A stretch of DNA of 64,000 nt from Annona cherimola (lineage: Eukaryota; Streptophyta; Magnoliopsida; Magnoliales; Annonaceae), in NCBI GenBank assembly GCA_030490835.1, contig CM059977.1, positions 15,595,399 to 15,659,398 on the forward strand, given 5' to 3'. Position 1 is the stretch's first letter, and every line of letters begins with the position of its first letter. Both the position numbers and the translations under genes were made by a program. Below, one piece after another: positions 23,498-35,971 of the stretch. Below the pieces are notes generated by a model that worked only from the letters and a program-made list of their open reading frames with translations, was not told the DNA's origin and did not search any database.

Positions 23498-25744
23498 CGA
23501 GCCCCATCAATTTCATCATGGTATCCAATGAAATAATGCATCACACTAGAGAAGTTTGATGAGATCGTATTTAAATAATGCATTACACATCACATCAGAC
23601 GGACGGGGATGAAATAAAAGTTAATCCTCTAGGGATGTTAATGAAATAATAAAAAATTAAAATTTCAAATTTTTTCTTTCCATGTTCGTTCTCCTTTTTC
23701 CTTTTTTTTTTTTTTAAATTCAAAATTTTCTCCTCTTCTATTATTCGATTAACCCAATTTGTAACTCAAAAGTTAATTATTTTTTATTTTTAAAAATCAG
23801 GGCCATATAAGTCATTTTACCCCTTAAAACACATGATTTTCAAAATAAAAAATAAACATGTAAAAGTATTTAAAAAATGGCAAATTTTAGTATATGAATT
23901 AAATACACTTAAGAAAACATGTTTATGAAGAAAAAATCATAAAAAATCAAAATAATATTAAAAATTGAATATTGTACAGTAACCTAATATATAATATATT
24001 GTATAATATTATGACTCTTTGTATATAAGGAAATATCAGGTGCTGATGAATCGCGCATTGAGGATAAAATCAAAATCTAACTTACCGATTTTTCTTTAAA
24101 ATATTTTATTTTAGTAGCACCCAAGGTTTCAACTAAATTAGATATATGTATGGATCTCTTCCGAAAATAGTGCAAAATTAAAATAATAAAAAGTAATGAT
24201 TCAATAAATACACATGTTTTGAGCTTCAGGATACATAATGCTTCAAGCTCTTTTTTATTTTTCATTTTTATATGAGCCATATATATTTAGTTTACGTTTT
24301 GTGTATATATATATATATATTTTTTTTTTTTGTAATTTCCAAAATTAACAATTTTTCTCTTATTTAATGTTAAATTGGGTAAAATTGTTGATTTTTAAAT
24401 TACAAAATATATACAAACTCCCATAAATGATTAATTTTGGTTTATACACCCGTACATATGTGTGTATTGAATCTTATATACCATAATAAAATAGTTTGAT
24501 CTACCTATCAAGTTTAAAATTGTATTTTCAATATTTAAGCTATTTAAGACATTATTCTTGTATGAATAAATGATTATTTAAAGTATTGTTATATTTTAAT
24601 ATATTACTAAATGAATATAAGCTTTTTTCAGTAATTTATACATAATATACATTTCAAGCATCCCCATCCAAGACGCTAATTGGGAGGCTTTTTGGAACTG
24701 TATTAAAATAAATGATCTTTAGTCATATAAACCGATTGGATTTTAATTTTATCATCAATATGGGCCTCATTGCAGTCGGCAAGGTGCTGTCCACAAGATA
24801 TGCTATTATCAATCATAAAATTAAGCATAAAAAATAAATATATAAAAATATTGTAAATAGCATATCGACAATAAAAATATGCATAAAATAGTTAAATGAA
24901 TATCATAAGTTAAGTATATATACAATTAATTGCGTATAATCGAGCCACTTGTATGTTTTAACGTCATTTGTTTTAAGGATATGCTACTGTCGGCTGCAAA
25001 CGTCAACTACCAATGGGGGCCTCGATCACAAAATTAAAAATCTTATTAGTCATATGTTAACATCATTTTTTTATCATGACTGCAAATGGATCTCACATTG
25101 ATCATGAAATTAAATCTCATTAATCATATGGCCTAACATCTTTTGTTTTTGCAGAGAACTAAAAAGCATCCTAGTTATTCTTGAATGAGTTACCTTGCTC
25201 AAGTGTATATACGTGAGCAACACGCTTCTATGAAACCTTTTCATTTTCTTAAAATCTTTGACGGATGATGCAAAATTCACTTCATTCATTATATTTAGCA
25301 TTATTTATAATATCTTAAAAATTCTTTTATTTTTTTAATTTCATTGTGTATTAATCTCATATATAAATGCGTAAAATCAATCTAATAAAATGGTTTAACA
25401 TTAAAATATAAATTTTAAAGTAATTTTTTCAATAATCTAAAATGTCACTACTATATGGAAAAATAATTTTCTAAAGTATTATTACATTTTAATATACGTG
25501 TAAATGAGTTTAAGCATTTTTCATAATTTACACATAAATGTGTATATATATATATATGAGCAAATGTAGCTCATAATTTTGATGAAATTTAACCTTCTAA
25601 ATAAACAAATGATGTTAAATACAATAAACGGATTGAATTTTAATTCAGTTATCAGTATCTTAAAAATTAAAATAATTACATGAGACCACTTCTATGTACC
25701 AGATTATATGTAAGCGGAACTTATACACAAATGTAAGTAAATTA
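23498..25744. other. AT-rich intergenic region, no gene seen
   Basis: Very AT-rich, with short (AT)n tracts near 24306 and 25538. The phrases 'AAATTAAG..CATAA' and 'TAATCATATG' recur at 24700-25130 and suggest old repeats, but no element boundaries could be drawn. Confidence 0.35.
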
Positions 25745-26190
25745 GGATAAATCTCATATATACTCATAAATTTTATCCTTGATTCTACTTATACTCACAA
25801 ACTTTTGAAAATTCTACATATATCCACATATTTTGCTTAAAATTTTACTTATACCTATACTGTTAAAAATTTGTTAAAAAGACATCCTTAATTATGATTC
25901 TACTGCTAAAAATTTACATTCAAATGAATTCTTAACATTTTTACAACTACAAAATCACATATTATTTGAACGTAAATTTTTAATTTTAAGTAAGCTAATA
26001 TCAAATTACATTAAAGTTTGGATATATTTTTTATTTTACAACTGTTAACAACCCCCTTAACATATTCTTAAATGTGAATATAAGTGAAATTTTAAGTAAA
26101 ATATATCAGTATATATAAAAATTTTAAAAATTCATGGATATAAATAAAACTAAGAATAAAATTCGTACGTATATATAAAATATGCCACGT
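25745..26190. repeat. Foldback element
   Basis: About 25745-25880 and 26060-26190 are imperfect reverse complements. For example, CTCATATATACTCATAAATTTTATC...TTCTACTTAT on the left pairs with the right arm around ATAAATAAAACTAAGAATAAAATTCG. An inner ACATTCAAATGAATTC palindrome lies at about 25917-25932. It resembles the other foldback elements of this window in size and composition. Confidence 0.55.
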
Positions 26191-26884
26191 AAATTATAAA
26201 AAATGTTTTGATCCATCCACTAATGTATCAAGCATAATAATACTTTATACAGTTATTTATCCAAAGATGAGGCAAATACATATCTGATTTGATGAAGCAT
26301 AATATGCTATCGTGAAAAACAATTCTATATAAAACGGGTGGATTAAATTTTTAATTTTCATCATCAGCGTGAAGCCCGTTAGCAGCCAACAATTGCTTAG
26401 ATCTGAGTTTTAAAAAAATAAAAATAATAAAAAAATGCAATCTTTGCTATGGAACTACCAATTCAAATACTGGCTCAATGGAAACCTTACAACTCAAAGG
26501 AATCGCCACACTTAATTTTAAATCAGCTCTTCACGCAAATCAAATTTACTGAAAGCAGCAAACAGTGCCATCACCAACATCCATTTCCATCCGTTTAAAT
26601 GGTTGTCAGCCGGTAATAATCCATGTCTAGTAATTGGGACAATCAATAAATCCAATCAAAGACTGAAAAACTAGAGTTACTGGGTTGGTTGCCTCACCAG
26701 GAGACAAATAAAACACAGATCAATTCTTAAAAACTGAACATGTTTTCGCATTCTCATCCCATATCACTAGAAACTGTACCCGATTAGGGTAGAATTCAGG
26801 ACAAAAAACTGTAATGGTTCCTATACACGGGCCAAGGACACCAGGGGAATGCCAAGAAGCCACTGATCCGAATTTCCAACCCCA

Positions 26885-26890
26885 TTTTAT
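26885..26890 (-). terminator. Poly(A) signal of the PDH E1-alpha gene
   Basis: AATAAA on the minus strand, 34 bp beyond the stop codon. Confidence 0.5.
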
Positions 26891-26923
26891 TTCAATGCAA
26901 TCCTCGTCTATGAATCAGCACTC

Positions 26924-29721
26924 TCAAGGAAGAACAGCTCTCACCTCTTTCCTATCTGCTCCAAATGCCTGCCACACAACCATTCATCAAACATGATGGG
27001 TATTACACAACACTGGAAAAAACAGCGCTTTACACTGTTCTTATCACTTAAATCAGCTATTGAAATCATGCCCCCGACTGAGACAAGTTCAAGATGGGCA
27101 CTCATTGCTTGGAATCCAAGGCAACAGTGGATCAATTTCCTATGTAAAATAGGGTGCTGTTATATAGAGCCAATGGACCCAAGGCCTGAAAGCAAGGAAT
27201 CTTAAAAAGGTTTAATTGAGGAAATTTACCTCCACTCCAAGGCCTTTTACATAGACATCATTGAAGAGCGCAGAAGGATCAGGCATAGGGCACTCCTGAT
27301 AAAGCAAAAAACAAAAACCGAGAAAAGGTGAGAGCAAACAGAACAATTAAGAAACATCAAATTTACCAGCTAAGTTCTCGGTAGAAAAATCAAGCAGTTA
27401 CCAAGTACTCAATACACCATTTGTTATATACCTTTGCTTTGGCAATGGCATCATCTACTTCCTTTCTGATTTTCTTCTCAGTATCCTACACAAGATGGTA
27501 ACCAAGTTATAAAAATCAGTTTTTAGCTGTGTGCATTATCAAATCTCCTGATATCATCACTAGATTCATATTAGGGCTTTCATCAAGCCCATACTTAACA
27601 AAACTTTCAACAATCTAAGAAATGTTCTAAACACCAGCATATGCATACCTTGAGCTCTTCTGCTGTGGCTAGATCATGAGCCAAAATCAACTTTCTTATT
27701 CTTTCAATAGGATCTCGCTCCTGCAGGAGTTTGACAATAGAGGGAGAAAGTTTTATTATTTATATATTAGCATGATGATTACAGAAAGCATTCATCAAGT
27801 CAACTTTGAATATCATCTGACCTGCCTCACACCACTTATTTCATCACGGGTTCGATAAGTACTCCCAGGATCTGACATTGAGTGTCCATGGTATCTATAT
27901 GTGTCCATCTCTAGGATCTGATGAACAGAAAAAAAAAAGAACCAAATACAAGAATTCAACTAGATTAAAATAAGAATTTAAGCAATGCCAAATATCCCAG
28001 AGAAAGATATTACAGGAAGACAGGCTGCAATGAGTTTGATTATAGGCTTTCCAAGATGTTGAGTTATCAAAAAGATAAGTTATCATCAATAATAGGCCAT
28101 AAGAAATACATTATCTGCATGTTTGCAACAGAAACATGACACCTTTTCTAGCTTCAGGATAGTCACAATTGCTACCTTTAAGAGTTTGTTTGGGAAGTGA
28201 TAAAACTTTTGATGAAAAATTGTCTAAAAGTTTTTGAAATATAAGAAAATGATATGATATGATAGGGGTAATGATAAGGAGTAGAGAGAATAAAGTTAAA
28301 ATAGATAAGTTAGATATATGAGCAGTTTTGTAATGATTGAAAAGTAGGATAGTTGTATAGGAAGAGATGAAGAAATAATTAAAAAATAGAACAATTAAGG
28401 AAAGTGAAAAAGTTTTAGATGTTAACAAACACCTCCTAAATTTATATTAACATATAAGAATAGGCAAAGCTTGTGAAACCTAAATCCAGTAGTTATCCTT
28501 TAATCATAGAAACAAGCAACCAATTTTGAGAAAGCAAAACTTGATAAAAAGACCAACTAAAAGCAAACAAATTCGGAAAACAGTCACTTGACAGAACCTA
28601 ATGAAATTTTTTTGATAATTTGCCTTTACCAGTAAGAATCCGAAAGAAGCATTTCCTTTCAGGCATGCAGAGGAAAGCAAGATGCAAAAGTCCTAAGAAA
28701 ATAGCATATAAATTTACTGACAGGCATGTAACACTTTCATTTTATTATCCTTGAGTGCTTAATATTGCTAAAGTCTGCCTTCTGAGAAGGATTCCCATCC
28801 CTCACCATCAGATGAGAAAAAGTTATGTGCTATCAAGATCATTCAAGGTTTCTCTTTATGAGGATAGATGAACCTTGTGGCCCTGGAAAGATCAAGACAA
28901 TATTGAATGATGAAAAGAAATCTGAAGGCATACCAAGGATTGTAGAACAACTTAATACAGAAGAAAACATGCTCTGTTCAGATACATGAGTCTATGACAG
29001 GGTAAGGGAAATATGCTTCCTCGCCTCTTTTTTTGATACCTTCAATAACCCAATTTTTAGCTCATCATTTTCTATATTCCCAATGTTAACCCTATCCTTC
29101 CCAATCAATTTTCCTATCTATTTCATTTTTCCTTAATCTACAATTGGTCTTATCTTTTACCATCTGCATCTCCTCTAAACCCCAACCTTTTTGCATCGAT
29201 TATGAAAACTATCAAACAGAATGGCAAGCACAAAGCCAACACTCACAATAGGACCGTTTTTGAGAGCATGTTCCTTTGCAAATTTGCATGCTTGTTTCAC
29301 TGCAAATGCATCCATCCCATCTACCTGTTACAAAGTGCACAAAATCATGAGAGACAATTCATCGCATCTAGCAAAGCGTTGAAGTGGTAAAGAGGATGTG
29401 TTAATCCAATCATTCCCATATCTACCCCAATGATACAGAAGTCCATCTTATTAGATAAATGCTGGGCGTCATCAAATTATAGCACATGTTCATGGAATGG
29501 CATGAAGTTCAATCAACCACATCACATGTCGCATCTGCCCTCCTTGCCTCACATGTAGCAAAATTTTGCAATTGTAAAAGTTCAATCAATTGATAAGCAT
29601 TCACCCAAAAAATGCAAAGATCCTAGCACAATCCACAAGCAAGTCCGATGCAAATGCCCTAAAAAACCTGACCTGTGCAAAAAGCTCCAATATCCACAAG
29701 GGACAATCAACCTGTACCATT

Positions 29722-29753
<32 letters not shown>

Positions 29754-31120
29754 GAAGCTTACCATCAGGGATGTTTCATGTTTGATAAACCCTAAGACAC
29801 CAATTCTGATTATATTTTGTTTCAATGGTAGATACTATCATGAAGGCCTGCAAAGTGTGATAAATTCAGAAGTCTCATCAGTGTCCGCTTTCCCAGAAGA
29901 TTTTGTCCGCCAACATATCAAAAAATACAATCATTCGCCAACTGTGATACAAACCATGTCAACATTGTAAGAACCTTGAGCTCCCTCTTGCAGATGGCAC
30001 ACTTCACATCCATTACCATGGCAATAACCCACTACTGGCAGTAATTTGTGGGAACTCATATCACCGCACTCGTGGCTAAAAGTTGGCTAACGAGTTTAGC
30101 ATTCAGGACTGGCCAATCACCAAAACCATCTCGCCCGTGTTGAATGACATATTCTCCGCGAGAAAAATCACATGACGGGGAAAATTTTCATGACTTAAAT
30201 TTTGACAAAACACAAGCAAGAAGAACTAAGGACAAACGAAGCCTCACCTTCAAACCAGGAACATAATCACCACGCTTATAGTAAGCTGGGCTTTTAGCTG
30301 CTCTCCATTCGGCCGTTCCCATTCCATCTGCAAAATCACCAAACAAATAGCAACTAACGAGCTCATCAAAATCGCCGTCTCATTAACCATCAAAATCAAC
30401 CCTCTTACAATGATTGTTTTCGCAAACAAGAATAGCCGGCAAATCCCAGAGAGCAGAGATATTTAGCGCCTCGAAAAGCTGCCCCTGGTTTGCCGCTCCA
30501 TCTCCATACATCGCGAAGGTCACATTCTCATCCTTGGAATACTTCTGCGCGAACGCCAGACCGCAGCCTAGCGGCACCTGCGCACCAACAATCCCATGCC
30601 CACCGTAGAACCCACTGTCCTTCTTATAAAAGTGCATCGATCCTCCCTTGCCCTTGGAGCAGCCTTCCTTCCTCCCCATCAGCTCCGTGAAGGCCTCGAC
30701 GAGGGTCCCGCCGCGGCCGAGGAAGATGCAGTGGTCGCGATACGCCGTGATGATGCAGTCTTTCTTGGTGATGGCGGCCTCCATGCCCACAGCCACGGCT
30801 TCCTGACCGTCGTAGAGATGGCAGAAGCCGCGAATGAGCTTGGCCTTGTAGAGGGAGTCCGCAGCGATTTCCATACGCCGCATCAAGGCCATGTCTTTGA
30901 AGAATGTAAGGAGCTCTTTGGGCGTGGTCTCGACTGAGCGTGACGGTGGTTCGCATTTGTGACTGGTGAAGGGCAGGCTGGTTTCGATGGTGAGGATCGT
31001 CTCGTCTTCGGCGGGGGAGGAGGAGAAGGGACGGCGAGGGGCAGATGAGATTGACTTGAGAAGGGTGGGGAGGGCGGGAGACGGCGATCGGGCGGAGGCT
31101 AACATGCGCCGGAGGGCCAT
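26924..31120 (-). CDS. PDHA: Pyruvate dehydrogenase E1 component subunit alpha, mitochondrial
   Basis: Eight exons: 30409-31120, 30248-30327, 29247-29324, 27822-27917, 27649-27720, 27432-27485, 27230-27295 and 26924-26968. All have GT..AG introns and join in phase to give 400 residues, the family length. The first ~35 residues are rich in Arg, Ser and Ala without acidic residues, a mitochondrial presequence. The thiamine-diphosphate motif runs from GDG (206-208) to NN (235-236). The regulatory serines lie in [13 protein letters not shown] (Ser303, Ser305). The C terminus [14 protein letters not shown] is typical. E1-alpha pairs with E1-beta to decarboxylate pyruvate in the mitochondrial matrix. 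The gene looks intact. The final exon encodes only 14 residues plus the stop and is easy to miss. Intron 3 holds a MITE and intron 2 a retroposon scar. Confidence 0.96.
28181..28437. mobile_element. Tourist/PIF-Harbinger-like MITE, copy 4, in intron 3 of PDHA
   Basis: It starts AGAGTTTGTTTGGGAAGTGA and ends CAAACACCTCCT, with family interior blocks (TGATATGATATGATAGG, AAAGTTAAAATAGATAAGTT). The left flank is TTA. It lies wholly inside the 1329-bp intron 3 and does not touch splice sites. Confidence 0.75.
29715..29772 (-). mobile_element. Poly(A)-only retroposon scar in intron 2 of PDHA
   Basis: Thirteen bases, TACCATTAGGGAT, are repeated (one mismatch) as TACCATCAGGGAT on either side of a long T run plus GAAGCT. 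Read on the minus strand this is a few bases of element followed by a poly(A) tail, an almost fully 5'-truncated insertion. Confidence 0.55.
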
Positions 31121-32371
31121 TTTCGCCTGTTTCTGGTGGACGAGAGGGGAATGGACCTGACCTTAGATGAGGAAGGACGGAGAGGACAGAGGGAGGTGGG
31201 AGGATTCGTGACGAAGAGTGGTTAGGCCCTCCGTCGCGATATACGGATTTGCCCACTGATCCTGAGACGACACGACGACTATTTCAGTCATCCACGTATG
31301 CGGAGTAATTTTCTTTTTTCTTTTTTCTTTTTTTATTTTCAAATGTCAAAATTAGTATAATTTTTCATTTTTCTAAAACATAATAATCTTAGTTTTCTCA
31401 TGCTTAATATTATATTTTTCATTTTGGATATATTTTTTATTTTCAATTCACAGCCATCATTCTTCGTTAAGATCCAATTCCATTTAGATTAATGGGAACA
31501 ACCTCTTGGATGGGATGGGACGGGGATAAAACGTTGAAATATGCCGTTTTCCAAAAATATGTTTTTTTCTTTTTCAAAAAACCAATAATTTATTTTTGGT
31601 ATTTTTCATATAACTTTTCTCACGTAATTTTTCTATAATATTTGATAACATTCAACAACACTTTTCAATGCAAAATCCTCGTCTTATCTCATCCTCGTTG
31701 AATCCTAAAACGAATGATGATGTTTCACTTACGCTGTCTTATTGGAATCTTCATACACAGAATCGAATTTTCTCATAAGATTTTACTTCGTGCCTCCTTT
31801 GAATTATATATTTTAAATTTCTCCATCATGTCATCATGGAGTAAAAGCATGAACGGCTTGGATCATCCAAATAAGAAGCAGAGAGCTGTAATTGTAAAGG
31901 TCCAATCCGACACGTGCATTTCTCTGTCTAGGTTGATGATCAGAACGCTAGGATGCACTGGTCCGCACGTGCTCATCGGTGTAGATTTGTCTCGCGATGT
32001 TAGGCACAGGCATGGCTTTAGCTTTCCGGCTGCGACTGCCGGACCACAGCATCTGCCCTTCTTCCCGTCAAACGGTCAATTTTGTACGTCTCCGCCTTTA
32101 GACATTAAAATGCATCCTAAATTTTTGAAATGCGGTTCTATTAGTCCTAAATTTTAAAAAATTCATTTAAAATAAATTTTTTATTTTTTCTTTCATACAG
32201 TTATTTATCTGAATGTATTTAAAAACTAAGTTTTATCCTTTCAAATATGTGTTATATTTTTTGAAACTTTTAAACATAAAAAAATAAAAAAAATTTAATG
32301 AATTTTTTAAAGTGGGTAAAACGAGTCATTTGCTTAGCCTAGACTAACAGAATCATTCGTCCAAATTTTTT
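31121..32371. other. PDHA promoter side and intergenic region
   Basis: The first ~140 bp are the likely 5' leader of PDHA. GGGATGGGACGGGGATAAAAC at about 31510 and CTTATCTCATCCTCGTTGAATCC at about 31683 are roughly inverted (shown in part), so 31500-31710 may be another small MITE. The ORF at 31714-32157 has no domain. Confidence 0.35.
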
Positions 32372-32866
32372 AGGTAATTTGCAAATATATATTTAGTTTG
32401 ATCATAATTGCTAATATATCCATATAATTTTATAAATAACAAATCACCCGTATGGTTTGACAATAACTGCAAATGCATCCGCACTGGTATGATGTCATTG
32501 TCATGATATGAGTATATTTGTAAAAATATACAAATTATGTGGGTATATTTGCAAAAATTGATACTCACTTAATTTTTGAAATTATAGATATATATGTAGT
32601 TTGCATATATTTGCAATATCATAACGGCGTAACTATATTTATAATTTCTCCGTATTTATAATTTGGCCAAATTATGTATGGTTATTTATAATTCCTAAAA
32701 CTCTACAGGTATGGTTATAACTATCTATGTATGGTTATTTATATTTACAATTTCTCCATATTTATAATTTGGCCAAACTATGTACAGTTATTTATAATTC
32801 CTAAAACTCTACTGGTATATTTGCGATTATGATTAAACTAAATTGGTGTATTTGCAAATCAACCAA
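32372..32866. repeat. Foldback element with internal tandem duplication
   Basis: The outer arms are reverse complements: GGTAATTTGCAAATATATAT plus TAGTTTGATCATAATTGC on the left pairs with GCGATTATGATTAAACTA plus GTATTTGCAAATCAACC on the right. In the right half a ~75-bp block is present twice, 32641-32715 and 32749-32820. Both copies contain TTTATAATTTGGCCAAA and ATAATTCCTAAAACTCTAC. Confidence 0.65.
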
Positions 32867-33009
32867 AAATTTTTTAAAAAAAAAAAACTTAGTCCAACTT
32901 AATAACCCCAACAATCATACTTTATTTCTATATTATTTATATTTTAATCATTTCTTACTCTCTTGTCGCGAAAGCGCTTATTTTGATAAAATGATGGCAT
33001 GTTGTTATG

Positions 33010-33553
33010 GGTGTTAATAGATTGAGTTGGACGGGTTGGAGCATATTTTTAATCCTGACTCATTTAAAAGATCTCAATCATAATCTGTTTATTAACCCAT
33101 TTAGAAAACCTCAACCCTAATGCATTTACAACTCATTTAATAAACAAACTGACGGGTTGTAAGCAAAAGACTTGAAGGCCTAAACTCTAACGGATGGTGA
33201 TCTCGCAGGGAGATGCAAGAGTATTTTTTTTACGTTAAGAAAATAGAAATATAGCAGTAATGAGAAAATAGAATCAGAACAGTAGCAGAAAGATGAAAAT
33301 TTAGATGGGAAAAGTAAGACTTAGTAGGGAAAAATAACCAAGGGATTTACACATATATATTAAACTTTGATAAGTTAAATGAGTTACTGAACATGTTGAC
33401 ATGTTATAAAATCTCAACCCTAATCTATTTATTTAATTAAATAGTTGAACGGGTTGGCAAATCATAACCTATTTATTTAAAATTCTCGACCCAAACTCAT
33501 TTATAAACAGGTTGAACAAGTGGGTCGACGGGTTGACAATGACTATTAAAACC
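33010..33553. mobile_element. Possible DNA transposon remnant
   Basis: It begins GGTGTTAATAG and ends CTATTAAAACC, near-perfect inverted 11-mers. Sub-terminal GACGGGTTG words recur in direct and inverted orientation, a style seen in hAT-like non-autonomous elements. There is no ORF, and class assignment is a guess. Confidence 0.35.
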
Positions 33554-33613
33554 TCTATCCATTGTTCTCTTCTTTGTTTTTGTGTGCAGCAAAGAGCTTT
33601 TATTAGCTAGCTA

Positions 33614-34490
33614 GAGGTGCAACTCGGGTCAGTTAAAGATGAACCATAACCTTAAGTCTACTAATTTTAAATAAAATTAAATCTAAATGCTAATATTAAA
33701 TCTACGTTTGGGTCGGTTCAGACTAGTTTGACATTGATTTCAGTCTTGATTTTGGATTAAAATTTGGGCTACCTTCAAACCGATAGAAATTGAAATCTAT
33801 TGACAGAACTAACGAATTTGTTTAACATTATTGTATTCATATAAACTAATTCTAAAACACTCTCTTAATTATGATTACTTATTTATTCACAATTTACACA
33901 TTAATACATTTATATGACTTACGATATCTTTGATTTTGATAAAAATTAATCTTCTAATTAAAAGATAATACTAAGTATAATGAATTTCAATGATCGAGGT
34001 AAGAAAAATAAATAAGATTATATAAAATCAATATCTAAACAAATTTAATAAAAGTAAAACTTATGTATCTCATAATTAATTGTATATATGCAATAATTTT
34101 AAAGAGTTGATATATTCGTAATTAGTTATAAATTGAGTTGATGTAGATACAATAGATTAAAATTTTTACGGACAAATGTAGATGATATATAGGCTTTAGA
34201 ATAAATATTTTAGAGTTTAGTTAAGTTATAATTATATCGAATAACTTTTATTATAATTATAGTTAAAATGCTCAATGCATAAACCAATATAATTTTTTTA
34301 CTAAATCAAGGGAGACATCAGGTTCGGATTAAATCGGGTTTAGGTATAGGTCAATGTAAAATTGGTATTGGTTTTGATTTTTATTAGATTGGGTTGAAAC
34401 CGAGATTAATTTGAAAAAATTCCAAACTTAATTTTGAAACGGTTGAGTGGGGCGAGTTCGAACCATCCTAGTGCCAAGCTGCGCCCCTAT
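33614..34490. mobile_element. Possible hAT-like non-autonomous element
   Basis: AGAGGTGCAACTCGGGTC at the left and AAGCTGCGCCCCTAT at the right are roughly inverted, and GGTT/AACC-rich subterminal words (GGGTCGGTTCAGA, GAAACGGTTGAG) occur near both ends. It is AT-rich with no ORF. Ends are uncertain. Confidence 0.3.
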
Positions 34491-34494
34491 TAAT

Positions 34495-34575
34495 TACAAT
34501 GAAAAATCTATACTCTCATCAGCACTCGAAGCCAAGATCAAACTCACACGCACGACATGTCATACCACTAAGCTA
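34495..34575 (-). mobile_element. Possible tRNA-derived SINE head
   Basis: On the minus strand TAGCTTAGTGGTA looks like a pol III A box, and GTGAGTTTGATC about 15 bp further on looks like a degenerate B box. This is a tRNA-like head of a different type from the SINE family described below. No tail or target duplication could be assigned. Confidence 0.3.
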
Positions 34576-35395
34576 TGTTGTAGATGACTGCTAAGAGCCA
34601 ATTATGCTTTGAGTACTCACGTTTTGGCTAAACCTTCCCAACTAACTTACAGATGGAGTGGATTCGTGGGCTGCGTTTCTTGAATTAGGATCTAACCCAA
34701 CAAGTTATCACCGTTAGTTTCAGGGTCTAGACCAATCTCTCGCATTTCGTGTGTATTGAATCCTATATAAAGAGTGCTCGCTACGGTGGTGTGGCACCTA
34801 AGAGATCTTTGATTGAAAGCATTTGAAATTTGGGTTGCTCACTTTTTTTTTTTTCCTTTTGGAATCGTATTTTATAATATGTCGTTTTTTTATCTGATTA
34901 TTATACACCAAGCCTATCAATCTTTATAACTTTCCTTATAAATTAATCTCATAACCCCATCAAGCCCAAAAATCTTTAAAACTTTTTCTTGCAAATCAAC
35001 TCCATAACCCTTAAAAATTTCCTTCAATATTTAGGAGAAGACTAAAAGCTCATAATATAGGAGAATATTGCTCCCACAAATGAGGGCAACATAATTTAAA
35101 CTCTCATCAGAATGTTCGCAATGAACGTCCCTGCCTAAGCTCGATTGGTGGGCTGCTCACTTATTTCAAGCGTAAAGAAAGTATCGAAAATTTTGGAGTA
35201 AGCAAGCTAATTGAGGGTCCCTTTGATGCAAAAAATATTCACTTCTTTTTACATCTTCTCGCATGAACTTTGAATCGATTGTGTGAATATATTTAAAAAC
35301 TACACAGTGACATTCTTATTTGTTCACATTAGGATGAAGACTAAGATTTGGGACCGTGTAACCCAAACTAATACCCCTATGATTTCCTGAGTTAG
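34576..35395. other. Intergenic stretch, nothing recognised
   Basis: AT-rich with no supported gene. Confidence 0.4.
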
Positions 35396-35640
35396 AATAT
35401 GTTTGTAAAGTAATAAATTTTTGAATGAAAAGTTTTGATACGGAAGTTTTTGACATAAGAAAAAAATGATGCAATATGACATGAGTAATAATAAGGATTA
35501 AAGAGAATAAAATTAAAATAAATAAGTTAGTTGTATGAACAGTCATATAGAAATGATTGAAAAATAAGGTAATTTGTATAGGAATATGTGAATAAATAAT
35601 TAAAAAAATAAGTATAATTATACAGAGTGAAAGTATTAAA
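35396..35640. mobile_element. Tourist-like MITE, copy 5 (adjacent to copy 6)
   Basis: AATATGTTTGTAAAGTAATA at the start and family interior blocks (AAAATTAAAATAAATAAGTT, CAGTCATATAGAAATGATTG) identify a diverged member. It runs straight into the next copy in the same orientation. Confidence 0.55.
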
Positions 35641-35971
35641 ATGTGTTTGGGAAGTGATAAAATTTTTTGATGAGAAATTTTTGTTTAAAAATTTTTGAAA
35701 TAAAAGAAAATGATGTGATATGGTAAAGATAAAGACGATGAGTAAAAAGAATAAAGTTAAAATAGATAAGTTAGTTGCATAAATAGTTATGTAGAAATAA
35801 TTGAAAAATAAGGTAGTTTATATTGAAAGATGTGAAAAATAATTAAAAAATAAGATAGTTACGATGAATAAAAAGTTTAAATTGAAAGGTTTTTGTTAAA
35901 ATTTTTTATAAAAAATACATACACATTTAAATTGAAAAGTTTTAATTTCAAATGTTTTTGTGGTAAACAAA
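35641..35971. mobile_element. Tourist-like MITE, copy 6
   Basis: It starts ATGTGTTTGGGAAGTGATAA and ends near GTAAACAAATA. The interior AAAGTTAAAATAGATAAGTT is shared with copies 4, 7 and 9. It is longer than the others because of a partly repeated 3' segment (AAATTGAAA..GTTTTTGT). Confidence 0.6.

Noticed and set aside
30624..31256. 210-codon minus-strand ORF overlapping PDHA exon 1
   Set aside because: It is an alternative frame of the same exon without domain. The PDHA frame carries the conserved E1-alpha sequence.
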